DNA of 5,012 bases from Pseudomonadota bacterium (GTDB lineage: Bacteria; Pseudomonadota; Gammaproteobacteria; Burkholderiales; Burkholderiaceae_B), in the NCBI GenBank assembly GCA_023437255.1, contig JAEZGR010000270.1, forward strand, positions 1 to 5,012, in the 5' to 3' direction. Below, in pieces: positions 1 to 5,012 of the stretch; positions within the stretch are counted from its first letter, which is position 1; each line of letters begins with the position of its first letter. The notes beneath the pieces were generated by a model, which worked only from the letters and a program-made list of their open reading frames with translations, did no database searches and was not told the DNA's origin. The translations under genes were made by a program, and so were the position numbers.

Positions 1-60
1 GAAGCATCGGCACCGGAGGCACCGGAAGCATCGGCACCGGAGGCACCGGAAGCATCGGCA
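1..60 (+). repeat. 24-bp in-frame tandem repeat, 2.5 copies
   Basis: The 24-bp unit at 1-24 is repeated identically at 25-48, and its first 12 bases recur at 49-60 before the sequence diverges. The length is a multiple of three, and each unit encodes the octapeptide EASAPEAP, so the coding frame survives changes in copy number. The array begins at the window edge and may extend further left. It is a minisatellite inside the low-complexity tail of the upstream gene, probably generated by replication slippage. Confidence 0.9.
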
Positions 61-150
61 TCGGGGCCATCGGCCCCGGTCCCGGCCGCGGCCGAATCGG
101 CTGAGCCAGCGGCGGCGAATCCCCCCCCTTCTGCCGCCAAGGAGGGCTGA
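1..150 (+). CDS. C-terminal tail of upstream gene, probably hemX or hemDX (5' end outside window)
   Basis: An open frame runs from base 1 to the TGA at 148-150 and gives 49 residues, almost all Ala, Pro, Glu and Ser, ending in SAAKEG. No folded domain is visible, so the protein cannot be identified from what is present. The assignment comes from position: hemY directly follows 3 bp after the stop, and in many proteobacteria the gene before hemY is hemX, a membrane protein related to uroporphyrinogen-III methyltransferase, or a hemD-hemX fusion. HemX proteins often carry disordered Ala/Pro-rich segments, which fits. The hemY ribosome binding site lies within its last codons, so the two are almost certainly cotranscribed. 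The existence of the coding tail is fairly secure; its identity is inference. Confidence 0.65.
   Translation, partial: EASAPEAPEASAPEAPEASASGPSAPVPAAAESAEPAAANPPPSAAKEG
139..145 (+). promoter_or_regulatory. hemY ribosome binding site
   Basis: AAGGAGG is a near-perfect Shine-Dalgarno, 8 bases before the hemY ATG at 154. It lies inside the last codons of the upstream gene, which points to cotranscription and probably translational coupling. It supports choosing ATG 154 as the hemY start. Confidence 0.85.
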
Positions 151-153
151 TTC

Positions 154-1662
154 ATGCGTACCTGGTTCTGGACGCTCGTGGTCTTTGTCGCCGCGGTGGC
201 GCTGGCGCTCGTATTGCGTGAACACAGCGGCAATGTCGTGATCGTGGCCCAGCCGTGGCGCATCGAGCTCTCGCTCACACTGGCCGTGTTGCTGCTGGTG
301 GCCTCCTTCGTCATTCTGTATTTCATATTGCGCGTGTTCTCGTGGGTGGGCACCCGCCCCGACAGTTTTCGAAGCTGGCGCAGCCGCCGCTCGATTCGTC
401 GCGATCAGGAATCCCTCGAAAGCGGCTGGATCAACGTGCTCGAAGGGCGCTATGGCAACGCCGAGAAAGATTTCGCACGAGTGCTCTCGCGCACGCGCTC
501 CGACAAGCGCAAGGTTCTGGCCGCGCTTGCGTCTGCCAATGCCAATCATCATCTGGGCGAATTTGGCCCGCGTGATCAGGCATTGGCGCAGGCCAAGCTG
601 GCGGCGGGCGACGACGTGCGCCTGCGCGAGGCATGGGCAATCGTGGCTGCCGAAATGTACCTTGACCAGAACCGTCCGCAGGACGCCCTGGCATTGCTGC
701 AGCCGCTGCAAGACGCCAGTTCTCGGTATCTGCACGCCACTCGCCTTTTGTTGCGCGCGCACCGCCAGTTGAACAATCACGACCGTGTGTATGAGTTGAC
801 GCGCCTGTTGTTGCGTCGCGGTGCGCTCGAAAAGAGCGAGGCCTTGTCTCTGATCGAGGTGTCCGCTGCGGCGCGTCTGCATGCGGCCGGCGCAAGCGGC
901 TTCAAGGCGATCTGGGGCGACCTGAAATCCGACGAACGCACCATGCCTGAAATCGCGCTCGCGGCAGCCAGCGTTCAGGCGGCAGAAGGGAATCACGAAG
1001 AAGCCTCGCGCATTCTCGAAGCCGCCATCTCGGTCAAACCCGACCCGCGCTTGCTCAGTGTGTATTCGCAGTGCCCGCCGCAGTTCGTCTCGCGGCGCCT
1101 CGCCAAGGCCGAGGAATGGCTCAAGCGCCACCCCGACGACGCGGCGCTGCTGGCCGCCATGGGCAATCTGTGTCTCACCGGGCAACTATGGGGGCCAGGC
1201 GAACTTTACCTGAAGCGCAGCATGGCGCTGCGCAACGACATGCGGGTGCACGCCCTGTTGGGCAATCTGTACGACCGGCTGGGCCGGCGTGAAGAAGCCA
1301 TGCGTCACTGGCGCCTGGCGGCCGGTGTGGCGGGCGTCCTGCCCGCCTTGCCGCGCAGTCATTTCCTGCCTGCAGCCGATACCCGCGGCGATCCCACCCT
1401 GATCGATGTCGAGCTGCCTGCCGAAGCGGGCAGCGATACCGCAGCCACGCAAGTGGCACCCGTGGCGGCCAGTGCGGTCGATTATGTGGTGGAAGAAAGC
1501 CATGCCCTCGAGGCCACGCAGGGGCCCGGCAACGCGCCCGAGCCCAAAGAAGTAAAATTTGCTGTTTCCGATGATTCAGGCCTCGATGAGTACTTCGACA
1601 GTGCGCCGATTCCCGGCGTAGATGTCAGCCAGACTTCCGACGGCCCGAGGCGGGGACACTGA
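154..1662 (+). CDS. hemY: HemY, inner-membrane TPR protein of the heme biosynthesis locus
   Basis: HemY is a membrane-anchored tetratricopeptide protein of proteobacterial hem operons. It is thought to scaffold or regulate late heme-synthesis enzymes and is not the unrelated protoporphyrinogen oxidase also called HemY in Bacillus. The 502-residue protein starts with a membrane segment at about residues 4-21, then the GNVVI motif typical of the HemY N-terminal domain (26-30), a second membrane segment at about 41-64, and a basic stretch at 67-83 with many Arg residues, expected on the cytoplasmic side. Helical TPR-like repeats fill about 90-395, for example the consecutive helices at 328-390 ending in [15 protein letters not shown]. 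coli HemY is about 400 residues. The extra 100 here (about 403-502) are low-complexity, Ala/Asp/Glu/Pro-rich and probably disordered. The start is set by a strong Shine-Dalgarno. Family assignment is confident; the molecular role is poorly established for the family. Confidence 0.9.
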   Translation: MRTWFWTLVVFVAAVALALVLREHSGNVVIVAQPWRIELSLTLAVLLLVASFVILYFILRVFSWVGTRPDSFRSWRSRRSIRRDQESLESGWINVLEGRYGNAEKDFARVLSRTRSDKRKVLAALASANANHHLGEFGPRDQALAQAKLAAGDDVRLREAWAIVAAEMYLDQNRPQDALALLQPLQDASSRYLHATRLLLRAHRQLNNHDRVYELTRLLLRRGALEKSEALSLIEVSAAARLHAAGASGFKAIWGDLKSDERTMPEIALAAASVQAAEGNHEEASRILEAAISVKPDPRLLSVYSQCPPQFVSRRLAKAEEWLKRHPDDAALLAAMGNLCLTGQLWGPGELYLKRSMALRNDMRVHALLGNLYDRLGRREEAMRHWRLAAGVAGVLPALPRSHFLPAADTRGDPTLIDVELPAEAGSDTAATQVAPVAASAVDYVVEESHALEATQGPGNAPEPKEVKFAVSDDSGLDEYFDSAPIPGVDVSQTSDGPRRGH

Positions 1663-1692
1663 AGCCCTACCTATTCAACCCTTATTCCTAGC

Positions 1693-1696
1693 AAGG
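1693..1696 (+). promoter_or_regulatory. ppa ribosome binding site
   Basis: AAGG with 9 bases to the ATG at 1706 is a modest Shine-Dalgarno. It supports 1706 over the upstream in-frame ATG at 1622, which overlaps the end of hemY. The 43-bp hemY-ppa gap is more AT-rich than its surroundings, but I could not find a convincing -35/-10 pair or a terminator hairpin in it. Confidence 0.6.
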
Positions 1697-1705
1697 TTAA
1701 AGAGC

Positions 1706-2239
1706 ATGAGCTTAGACCGCGTGCCTGCGGGCACCAAGTTGCCAGACGAGTTCAATGTCATCATTGAGATTCCGATGAACGCCGATCCGGTGAAGTACGA
1801 AGTCGACAAGGACACCGGCGCTGTGTTCGTTGACCGTTTCATGCTGACGGCCATGCATTATCCGTGCAACTATGGCTACATTCCGCAGACCCTTTCCGAT
1901 GACGGCGACCCCGTCGACGTGCTGGTCATGACCCCGTTCCCGATTCAGGTGGGCGCAGTGGTCTGCTGCCGTGCGCTGGGCTTGCTCAAGATGGAAGACG
2001 AAGCCGGCGGCGACGCCAAGCTTCTGGCCGTGCCCATCGACAAACTGTATCCGGCCTACAGCCGCCTGCGCTCTGTCGAAGACGTTTCCCAGGAAGTGCG
2101 CGGCCAGATTCAGCATTTCTTCGAGCACTACAAAGATCTCGAGAAAGGCAAGTGGGTCAAGATTCAGGGCTGGGAAGGCCCCGAATCCGCCGCCCAGGAA
2201 ATCATGGACAGTGCTGCGCGTTACAGCGCAGGAGCCTGA
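1706..2239 (+). CDS. ppa: inorganic pyrophosphatase, family I
   Basis: This soluble cytoplasmic enzyme hydrolyses pyrophosphate to two phosphates and so drives biosynthetic reactions forward. The 177-residue product matches E. coli Ppa (176 residues) along its whole length. The family signature DGDPVDV is at 66-72, with metal-binding Asp66, Asp68 and Asp71. The second pair of metal Asp residues, Asp98 and Asp103, sits in EDEAGGDAK, with Lys105 after it. Other active-site positions known from the E. coli enzyme are also present: Glu21, Lys30, Glu32, Arg44, Tyr56, Tyr142 and Lys143. The segment [14 protein letters not shown] (137-150) is nearly identical to E. coli. The chosen start gives MSLDRVPAG, aligning with E. 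coli MSLLNVPAG; an in-frame ATG 84 bases upstream would add a non-homologous extension. The next gene starts 4 bases after the stop, so they likely form one transcript. The enzyme should be active. Confidence 0.97.
   Translation: MSLDRVPAGTKLPDEFNVIIEIPMNADPVKYEVDKDTGAVFVDRFMLTAMHYPCNYGYIPQTLSDDGDPVDVLVMTPFPIQVGAVVCCRALGLLKMEDEAGGDAKLLAVPIDKLYPAYSRLRSVEDVSQEVRGQIQHFFEHYKDLEKGKWVKIQGWEGPESAAQEIMDSAARYSAGA
2214..2234 (+). promoter_or_regulatory. ribosome binding site of the FAH-family gene with overlapping hairpin
   Basis: AGGAG at 2230-2234 is 9 bases before ATG 2244 and lies within the last codons of ppa. An inverted repeat, CTGCGC (2214-2219) and GCGCAG (2226-2231) with a 6-base loop, covers the first two bases of this Shine-Dalgarno. 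Ribosomes finishing ppa would open the stem, so the arrangement suggests translational coupling. The site itself is clear; the regulatory effect of the hairpin is inference from a short GC-rich stem. Confidence 0.5.
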
Positions 2240-2243
2240 ACAC

Positions 2244-2942
2244 ATGAAGACGGTCGTCCCCGCCAGCCCGCAGACACTGTTGCCGGTCCACGGCACTGAC
2301 GCCGTCTTTCCGGTGCGGCGCGTTTACTGTGTGGGTCGCAATTACGCCGACCATGCGCGCGAAATGGGCTTCACCGGGCGCGAAGATCCCTTCTTCTTCT
2401 GCAAGCCGGCCGACGCCATTTTGTATGTGCCTGAAAGCGAAACGGGCGAAATGCCTTACCCGCCGGGCACATCGAACCTGCACTACGAGATCGAACTCGT
2501 TGTGGCATTGGGCGGTGGCGGGCGCGACCTCGACATTGAGCAGGCCGCCGCGTGCATCTATGGCTACGCGGTCGGTCTCGACATGACCCGGCGCGACCTG
2601 CAGGGAGAGGCCAAGAAGCAGGGACGCCCCTGGGAAGTCGGCAAGGCGTTCGACCATTCGGCTCCCATCGGGCCGATCCATCCCGCTTCTCAAACCGGGG
2701 CGATCAACATGGGCGAGGTCACGCTGCACGTCAACGGCGATCTGCGCCAGAAGGGCGACGTCTCGCACATGATCTGGAATATTGCCGAGTCGATTTCCTA
2801 TCTGTCGGGCCTGTTTGAACTGAAGGCGGGCGACCTGATCTTCACCGGTACGCCCGAAGGCGTCGGGCCGGTCACCCCCGGCGATCTCATGGTCGGGGCC
2901 GTGCAGGGCGTCGGCGAGCTTCGCGTAAAAGTGGTGGCTTAA
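2244..2942 (+). CDS. fumarylacetoacetate hydrolase family protein (FAHD1/YcgM-like acylpyruvate hydrolase)
   Basis: The 232-residue protein is a single FAH fold of the short type. It resembles E. coli YcgM (219 residues), human FAHD1 and bacterial fumarylpyruvate hydrolases. Visible landmarks are VGRNYADHAREMG at 30-42, whose His37 and Glu40 match the catalytic His-Glu pair of FAHD1; the divalent-metal ligands Glu82 and Glu84 in HYEIE and Asp113 in GLDMTRRD; Lys134 in VGKAFD; and the C-terminal GTPEGVGPV at about 202-210. Such enzymes cleave or decarboxylate 2,4-dioxo acids such as acylpyruvates, fumarylpyruvate or oxaloacetate using Mg2+ or Mn2+. The substrate cannot be read from the sequence. 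The neighbours are ppa and ubiU, not an aromatic-degradation cluster, so a housekeeping role such as oxaloacetate or acylpyruvate clean-up is at least as likely as gentisate catabolism. The start has an AGGAG site 9 bases upstream; the same frame is open far upstream but only through ppa. Confidence 0.88.
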   Translation: MKTVVPASPQTLLPVHGTDAVFPVRRVYCVGRNYADHAREMGFTGREDPFFFCKPADAILYVPESETGEMPYPPGTSNLHYEIELVVALGGGGRDLDIEQAAACIYGYAVGLDMTRRDLQGEAKKQGRPWEVGKAFDHSAPIGPIHPASQTGAINMGEVTLHVNGDLRQKGDVSHMIWNIAESISYLSGLFELKAGDLIFTGTPEGVGPVTPGDLMVGAVQGVGELRVKVVA

Positions 2943-2969
2943 CACCCATCAAGGCAAGAGCGGCACTTT

Positions 2970-2995
2970 GTCGGCATAGTCTGGGGCTTGCCGAC
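2970..2995. other. inverted repeat in the FAH-ubiU gap
   Basis: GTCGGCA (2970-2976) pairs perfectly with TGCCGAC (2989-2995). Two further pairs (AG 2978-2979 with CT 2987-2988) can form after a one-base bulge, leaving a 7-base G-rich loop. It lies 27 bases after the FAH-family stop codon, where a terminator would be expected, but no T-run follows on either strand. It is therefore not a standard intrinsic terminator. It could be a transcript 3'-end stabiliser, a leader structure of ubiU, or chance. Confidence 0.45.
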
Positions 2996-3010
2996 TCCGG
3001 GGCACGGCAG

Positions 3011-3035
3011 GTTGCTCCGGGCGAATCTTCGCAAC
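3011..3035 (+). other. overlapping short inverted repeats just before the ubiU start
   Basis: GTTGC (3011-3015) can pair with GCAAC (3031-3035), and inside it GCGAA (3021-3025) can pair with TTCGC (3028-3032) across a 2-base spacer. The two pairings share bases 3031-3032, so they cannot both form fully. They end 4 bases before the ubiU ATG, the place where a Shine-Dalgarno would be expected and is absent. The stems are only 5 bp in GC-rich DNA and may be chance. Confidence 0.3.
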
Positions 3036-3039
3036 GCTC

Positions 3040-4098
3040 ATGCCATTTACAGCACATGCGCCACACCTTGGAGCCGGCCAGTCGGCCGGCTCCCCCATCT
3101 CCTTCGAGCTGGTCTGCCCGGCCGGCAGCCTTCCTTCCCTCAAAACCGCAGTCGACAACGGCGCAGACTGCGTCTACCTCGGTTTTCGCGACGCGACCAA
3201 TGCCCGCAATTTTGCGGGGCTGAACTTCGACTCCGCCGCCATTGCTCAGGGCATCCGCTACGCGCACGACCGTGGCCGACGTGTATTTCTGGCGCTGAAC
3301 ACCTACCCGCAGCCCGACGCCTGGCCGATCTGGCGCGAGGCGCTCGACCGCGCGGCAGATTCAGGCGTAGACGCAGTCATCATCGCCGACCTGGGCCTCA
3401 TTCAATACGCAGCGCGAACGCATCCCCACCTCAGGCTGCACCTGTCAGTGCAGGGTTCAGCCACCAATTACGAAGCCATCAATTTTTATCACGAGCGCTT
3501 CGACATTCAGCGTGTGGTTTTGCCGCGCGTGCTCTCGATCGCTCAGGTGGAGCAGGTCGCCGAAAACACGCCGGTGGAGATCGAGGTCTTCGGTTTTGGC
3601 AGCCTCTGCGTCATGGTCGAAGGGCGCTGCGCACTGTCTTCCTACACCACCGGTGAGTCGCCCAATACGCATGGCGTGTGTTCTCCCGCCCGGCACGTAC
3701 GCTGGCAGCAGACACCACAGGGCCTGGAATCGCGACTGAACGGGGTGCTCATTGACCGGTATGCCGATGGCGAGAACGCGGGTTATCCCACGCTGTGCAA
3801 GGGGCGCTTTGATGTGGCAGGCGAAAACTATTACGCGCTGGAAGAGCCGACCAGCCTGAATACCCTCGAGCTATTGCCCCGGCTCATGGCCATGGGTGTC
3901 AGGGCCGTGAAGATCGAAGGCCGGCAACGTAGCCCGGCCTACGTGGCACAGGTCACGCGGGTATGGCGACAGGCCATTGATCAGGCGCTGGCCAATGCTG
4001 CGCGTTATTCGGTCAATCCGGCCTGGTCTGCAGAGCTTGCCAAGGTTTCCGAAGGCCAGCAGCAGACGCTCGGTGCCTATCACCGCCCCTGGAAATGA
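3040..4098 (+). CDS. ubiU: UbiU, O2-independent ubiquinone hydroxylation protein (U32 peptidase family)
   Basis: UbiU pairs with UbiV to hydroxylate the ubiquinone ring without oxygen, with the accessory protein UbiT, allowing quinone synthesis in anoxic cells. The 352-residue product aligns with E. coli UbiU (YhbU, 331 residues) from LVCPAG (24-29) to LGAYHRPWK at the end. The peptidase U32 signature spans 182-200 (E-x-F, GSLC, EGRC, LS). The four [4Fe-4S] ligands known in E. coli, Cys169, Cys176, Cys193 and Cys232, correspond to Cys190, Cys197, Cys214 and Cys253 with a constant offset of 21. Conserved blocks such as TGESPNT, CSPAR, RWQQTPQGLESRLN and KIEGRQRSPAYV are intact. The family has lost protease function despite its name. 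ATG 3040 is the only ATG, GTG or TTG between the in-frame stop at 2977 and the conserved domain, but it has no Shine-Dalgarno and adds 21 residues lacking in E. coli. ubiV follows 14 bp downstream. Confidence 0.95.
   Translation: MPFTAHAPHLGAGQSAGSPISFELVCPAGSLPSLKTAVDNGADCVYLGFRDATNARNFAGLNFDSAAIAQGIRYAHDRGRRVFLALNTYPQPDAWPIWREALDRAADSGVDAVIIADLGLIQYAARTHPHLRLHLSVQGSATNYEAINFYHERFDIQRVVLPRVLSIAQVEQVAENTPVEIEVFGFGSLCVMVEGRCALSSYTTGESPNTHGVCSPARHVRWQQTPQGLESRLNGVLIDRYADGENAGYPTLCKGRFDVAGENYYALEEPTSLNTLELLPRLMAMGVRAVKIEGRQRSPAYVAQVTRVWRQAIDQALANAARYSVNPAWSAELAKVSEGQQQTLGAYHRPWK
3070..3093 (+). promoter_or_regulatory. perfect 10-bp hairpin inside the 5' end of ubiU
   Basis: GGAGCCGGCC (3070-3079) and GGCCGGCTCC (3084-3093) are exact reverse complements separated by the 4-base loop AGTC. 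With eight of ten pairs G-C this would be very stable in RNA. It begins 31 bases into the annotated ubiU frame, within the extra N-terminal codons, and ends 16 bases before the codon matching E. coli UbiU Leu3. No T-run follows, so it is not a typical terminator. It could slow or control translation or early elongation of ubiU; the structure is seen, its function is inferred. Confidence 0.55.
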
Positions 4099-4102
4099 TT
4101 TC

Positions 4103-4106
4103 GGAG
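4103..4106 (+). promoter_or_regulatory. ubiV ribosome binding site
   Basis: GGAG lies 6 bases before ATG 4113, in the 14-bp gap after the ubiU stop. This favours ATG 4113 over the in-frame ATG at 4095, which overlaps the ubiU stop as ATGA and has no good Shine-Dalgarno. Confidence 0.75.
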
Positions 4107-4112
4107 TTCTTG

Positions 4113-5012
4113 ATGAAGATAGCGCTTGGTCCGCTGCAGTATTACTGGCCCCGCGTGGCCACCCTGCAGTTCTATGAATCGGTACGCGAATGGCCCGTCG
4201 ATATCGTGTACCTCGGTGAAACGGTCTGTTCGCGGCGCCACGAGCTGCGCCTGCCCGATTGGCTTGAAGTCGCCGACATGCTCGCCGATGCCGGCAAGCA
4301 GGTTGTGATGTCCACCCAGGTGTTGCTCGAATCCGGTGTGGAGCTCACCACCATGCGCAAGCTGGTCGATAACGGCCGCTACGAGATCGAGGCCAATGAC
4401 ATGGGCGCGGTACGTTACCTGAACGACCGGCCTTTTGTCGCGGGCCCCTTCCTGAACGCCTACAGCAAGCCCTCGCTCGAGGTCCTGGCTGCCGCCGGCG
4501 CCACGCGCTGGGTCATGCCGCTCGAAATGGGCCGGGCCGGCCTTGTGCGCATGCAGGCAGACAGGCCCGAGGGCATGCAGACCGAGGTATTCGCCTATGG
4601 CCGCATGCCGCTCGCCTTCTCGGCGCGCTGTTTCACCGCCCGCAATCGCAACCTGCCCAAAGACAATTGCCATTACGTATGCATGGACCACCCCGATGGC
4701 CTGATGATGCAGACGCGTGAAGCGCAGAACTTCCTCACCATCAACGGCATTCAGACGCAGTCGGCGCATGTGCACACGCTCATCCACGAACTCGCCGATC
4801 TCGTTGATCTCGGTGTGGATGTGATTCGCTTGAGCCCCCAGTCGCAGCACATGCAAGAGGTCGTCAAGGTGTTCCGCTCGGTGCTCGATGGCGAGCAGGT
4901 CGCGGCGGCCGCTCACGAGCGGTTGTTGCCGCGCATGCCGGCCGCTCCCGGCAATGGTTATTGGTACGGTCGCCCCGGCCTCGACATGGTATTGCCTCAT
5001 ACAGCAGGAGCA
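4113..5012 (+). CDS. ubiV: UbiV, O2-independent ubiquinone hydroxylation protein (3' end outside window)
   Basis: UbiV is the [4Fe-4S] partner of UbiU in O2-independent ubiquinone ring hydroxylation. The frame is open for exactly 300 codons to the window edge, with no stop, and the product starts MKIALGPLQYYWP, matching E. coli UbiV (YhbV, 292 residues). The cluster cysteines known in E. coli are Cys39, Cys180, Cys193 and Cys197. Here they are Cys39 in LGETVCSRR and Cys173, Cys186 and Cys190 with the same C-x12-C-x3-C spacing. Other conserved blocks are MPLAFSARCFTAR, the ING-IQT segment near 210 and VDVIRLSPQ near 235-243. NGYW at 281-284 matches the E. coli C-terminus, so only a few codons should be missing. 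The copy already exceeds E. coli by 8 residues. An upstream in-frame ATG at 4095 would add six residues (MISEFL). ubiT is not visible here. Confidence 0.95.
   Translation, partial: MKIALGPLQYYWPRVATLQFYESVREWPVDIVYLGETVCSRRHELRLPDWLEVADMLADAGKQVVMSTQVLLESGVELTTMRKLVDNGRYEIEANDMGAVRYLNDRPFVAGPFLNAYSKPSLEVLAAAGATRWVMPLEMGRAGLVRMQADRPEGMQTEVFAYGRMPLAFSARCFTARNRNLPKDNCHYVCMDHPDGLMMQTREAQNFLTINGIQTQSAHVHTLIHELADLVDLGVDVIRLSPQSQHMQEVVKVFRSVLDGEQVAAAAHERLLPRMPAAPGNGYWYGRPGLDMVLPHTAGA

Noticed and set aside
1622..1705. Upstream start for ppa giving 28 extra residues
   Set aside because: The extension overlaps the end of hemY, lacks homology to pyrophosphatases, and ATG 1706 has its own ribosome binding site and aligns with E. 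coli Ppa residue 1.
1540..1705. Internal promoter for ppa in the AT-richer end of hemY and the following gap
   Set aside because: TTGCTG at 1559-1564 resembles a -35 element, but no acceptable -10 hexamer lies 16-18 bases downstream.
1971..2243. N-terminal extension of the FAH-family protein through ppa
   Set aside because: This stretch is ppa read in another frame. ATG 2244 has AGGAG at good spacing and begins just before the conserved FAH domain.
2202..2945. Minus-strand open frame of about 247 codons opposite the FAH-family gene
   Set aside because: The + strand encodes a complete FAH domain with all catalytic residues; the antisense product shows no known family and is a GC-bias shadow.
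2970..2995. Intrinsic terminator after the FAH-family gene
   Set aside because: The stem is good but no run of T follows on either strand, so it is listed only as an inverted repeat.
3012..3025. Possible Fnr box (TTGCT, 4 bases, GCGAA) before ubiU
   Set aside because: The left half matches TTGAT at four of five bases but the right half matches ATCAA at only two. That is too weak to call, though Fnr control would make biological sense.
2988..3664. Plus-strand open frame of about 222 codons overlapping ubiU in another frame
   Set aside because: Its Arg/Pro/Ala-rich product has no recognisable domain and the overlapping ubiU frame is unambiguous.
4080..5000. Long minus-strand open frame of about 306 codons opposite ubiV
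   Set aside because: It mirrors ubiV, which has clear homology and conserved cluster cysteines. The antisense translation is His/Gly/Ala-rich with no recognisable domain, as is usual in high-GC DNA.

Overview
The window is about 65% GC, and every convincing gene lies on the + strand, packed end to end. The gene content and order (a probable hemX tail, hemY, ppa, a fumarylacetoacetate-hydrolase-family gene, ubiU, ubiV) suggest a betaproteobacterial chromosome. Burkholderiales, perhaps an Alcaligenaceae-type genome, is the best guess. The placement rests on gene order, composition and protein resemblance from memory, not on a search. I see no insertion sequence, CRISPR array, tRNA, rRNA or phage gene; this is core-genome housekeeping DNA.

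Layout. Positions 1-150 hold the last 49 codons of an upstream gene, an Ala/Pro/Glu/Ser-rich tail built partly from a 24-bp tandem repeat; by position it is probably hemX or a hemDX fusion. hemY follows 3 bp later (154-1662), with a strong Shine-Dalgarno inside the end of the upstream gene. It encodes an inner-membrane TPR protein with a long C-terminal tail. After 43 bp comes ppa (1706-2239), family I inorganic pyrophosphatase with all expected active-site residues. Four bases after its stop begins a FAHD1/YcgM-like fumarylacetoacetate hydrolase family enzyme (2244-2942), whose ribosome binding site lies in the last codons of ppa. A 97-bp gap with several short inverted repeats leads to ubiU (3040-4098). 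ubiV (4113-5012) follows 14 bp after ubiU and runs off the right edge. UbiU and UbiV form the [4Fe-4S] heterodimer of O2-independent ubiquinone hydroxylation, and all four cluster cysteines known from E. coli are present in each.

How the genes work together. The left part belongs to the porphyrin/heme region. ppa is general metabolism, removing pyrophosphate. ubiUV would let the cell make ubiquinone without oxygen, so the window joins two respiratory-cofactor functions, heme and quinone. The FAH-family enzyme has a complete catalytic site but no proven link to either.

The least ordinary part is the start of ubiU. The only usable start codon has no Shine-Dalgarno, the protein has about 21 residues more than E. 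coli UbiU at its N-terminus, and that extra segment contains a perfect 10-bp, 4-nt-loop GC hairpin at 3070-3093. I found no clearly undescribed system; the findings are modest and mostly concern this leader, the low-complexity tails and the gene neighbourhood.
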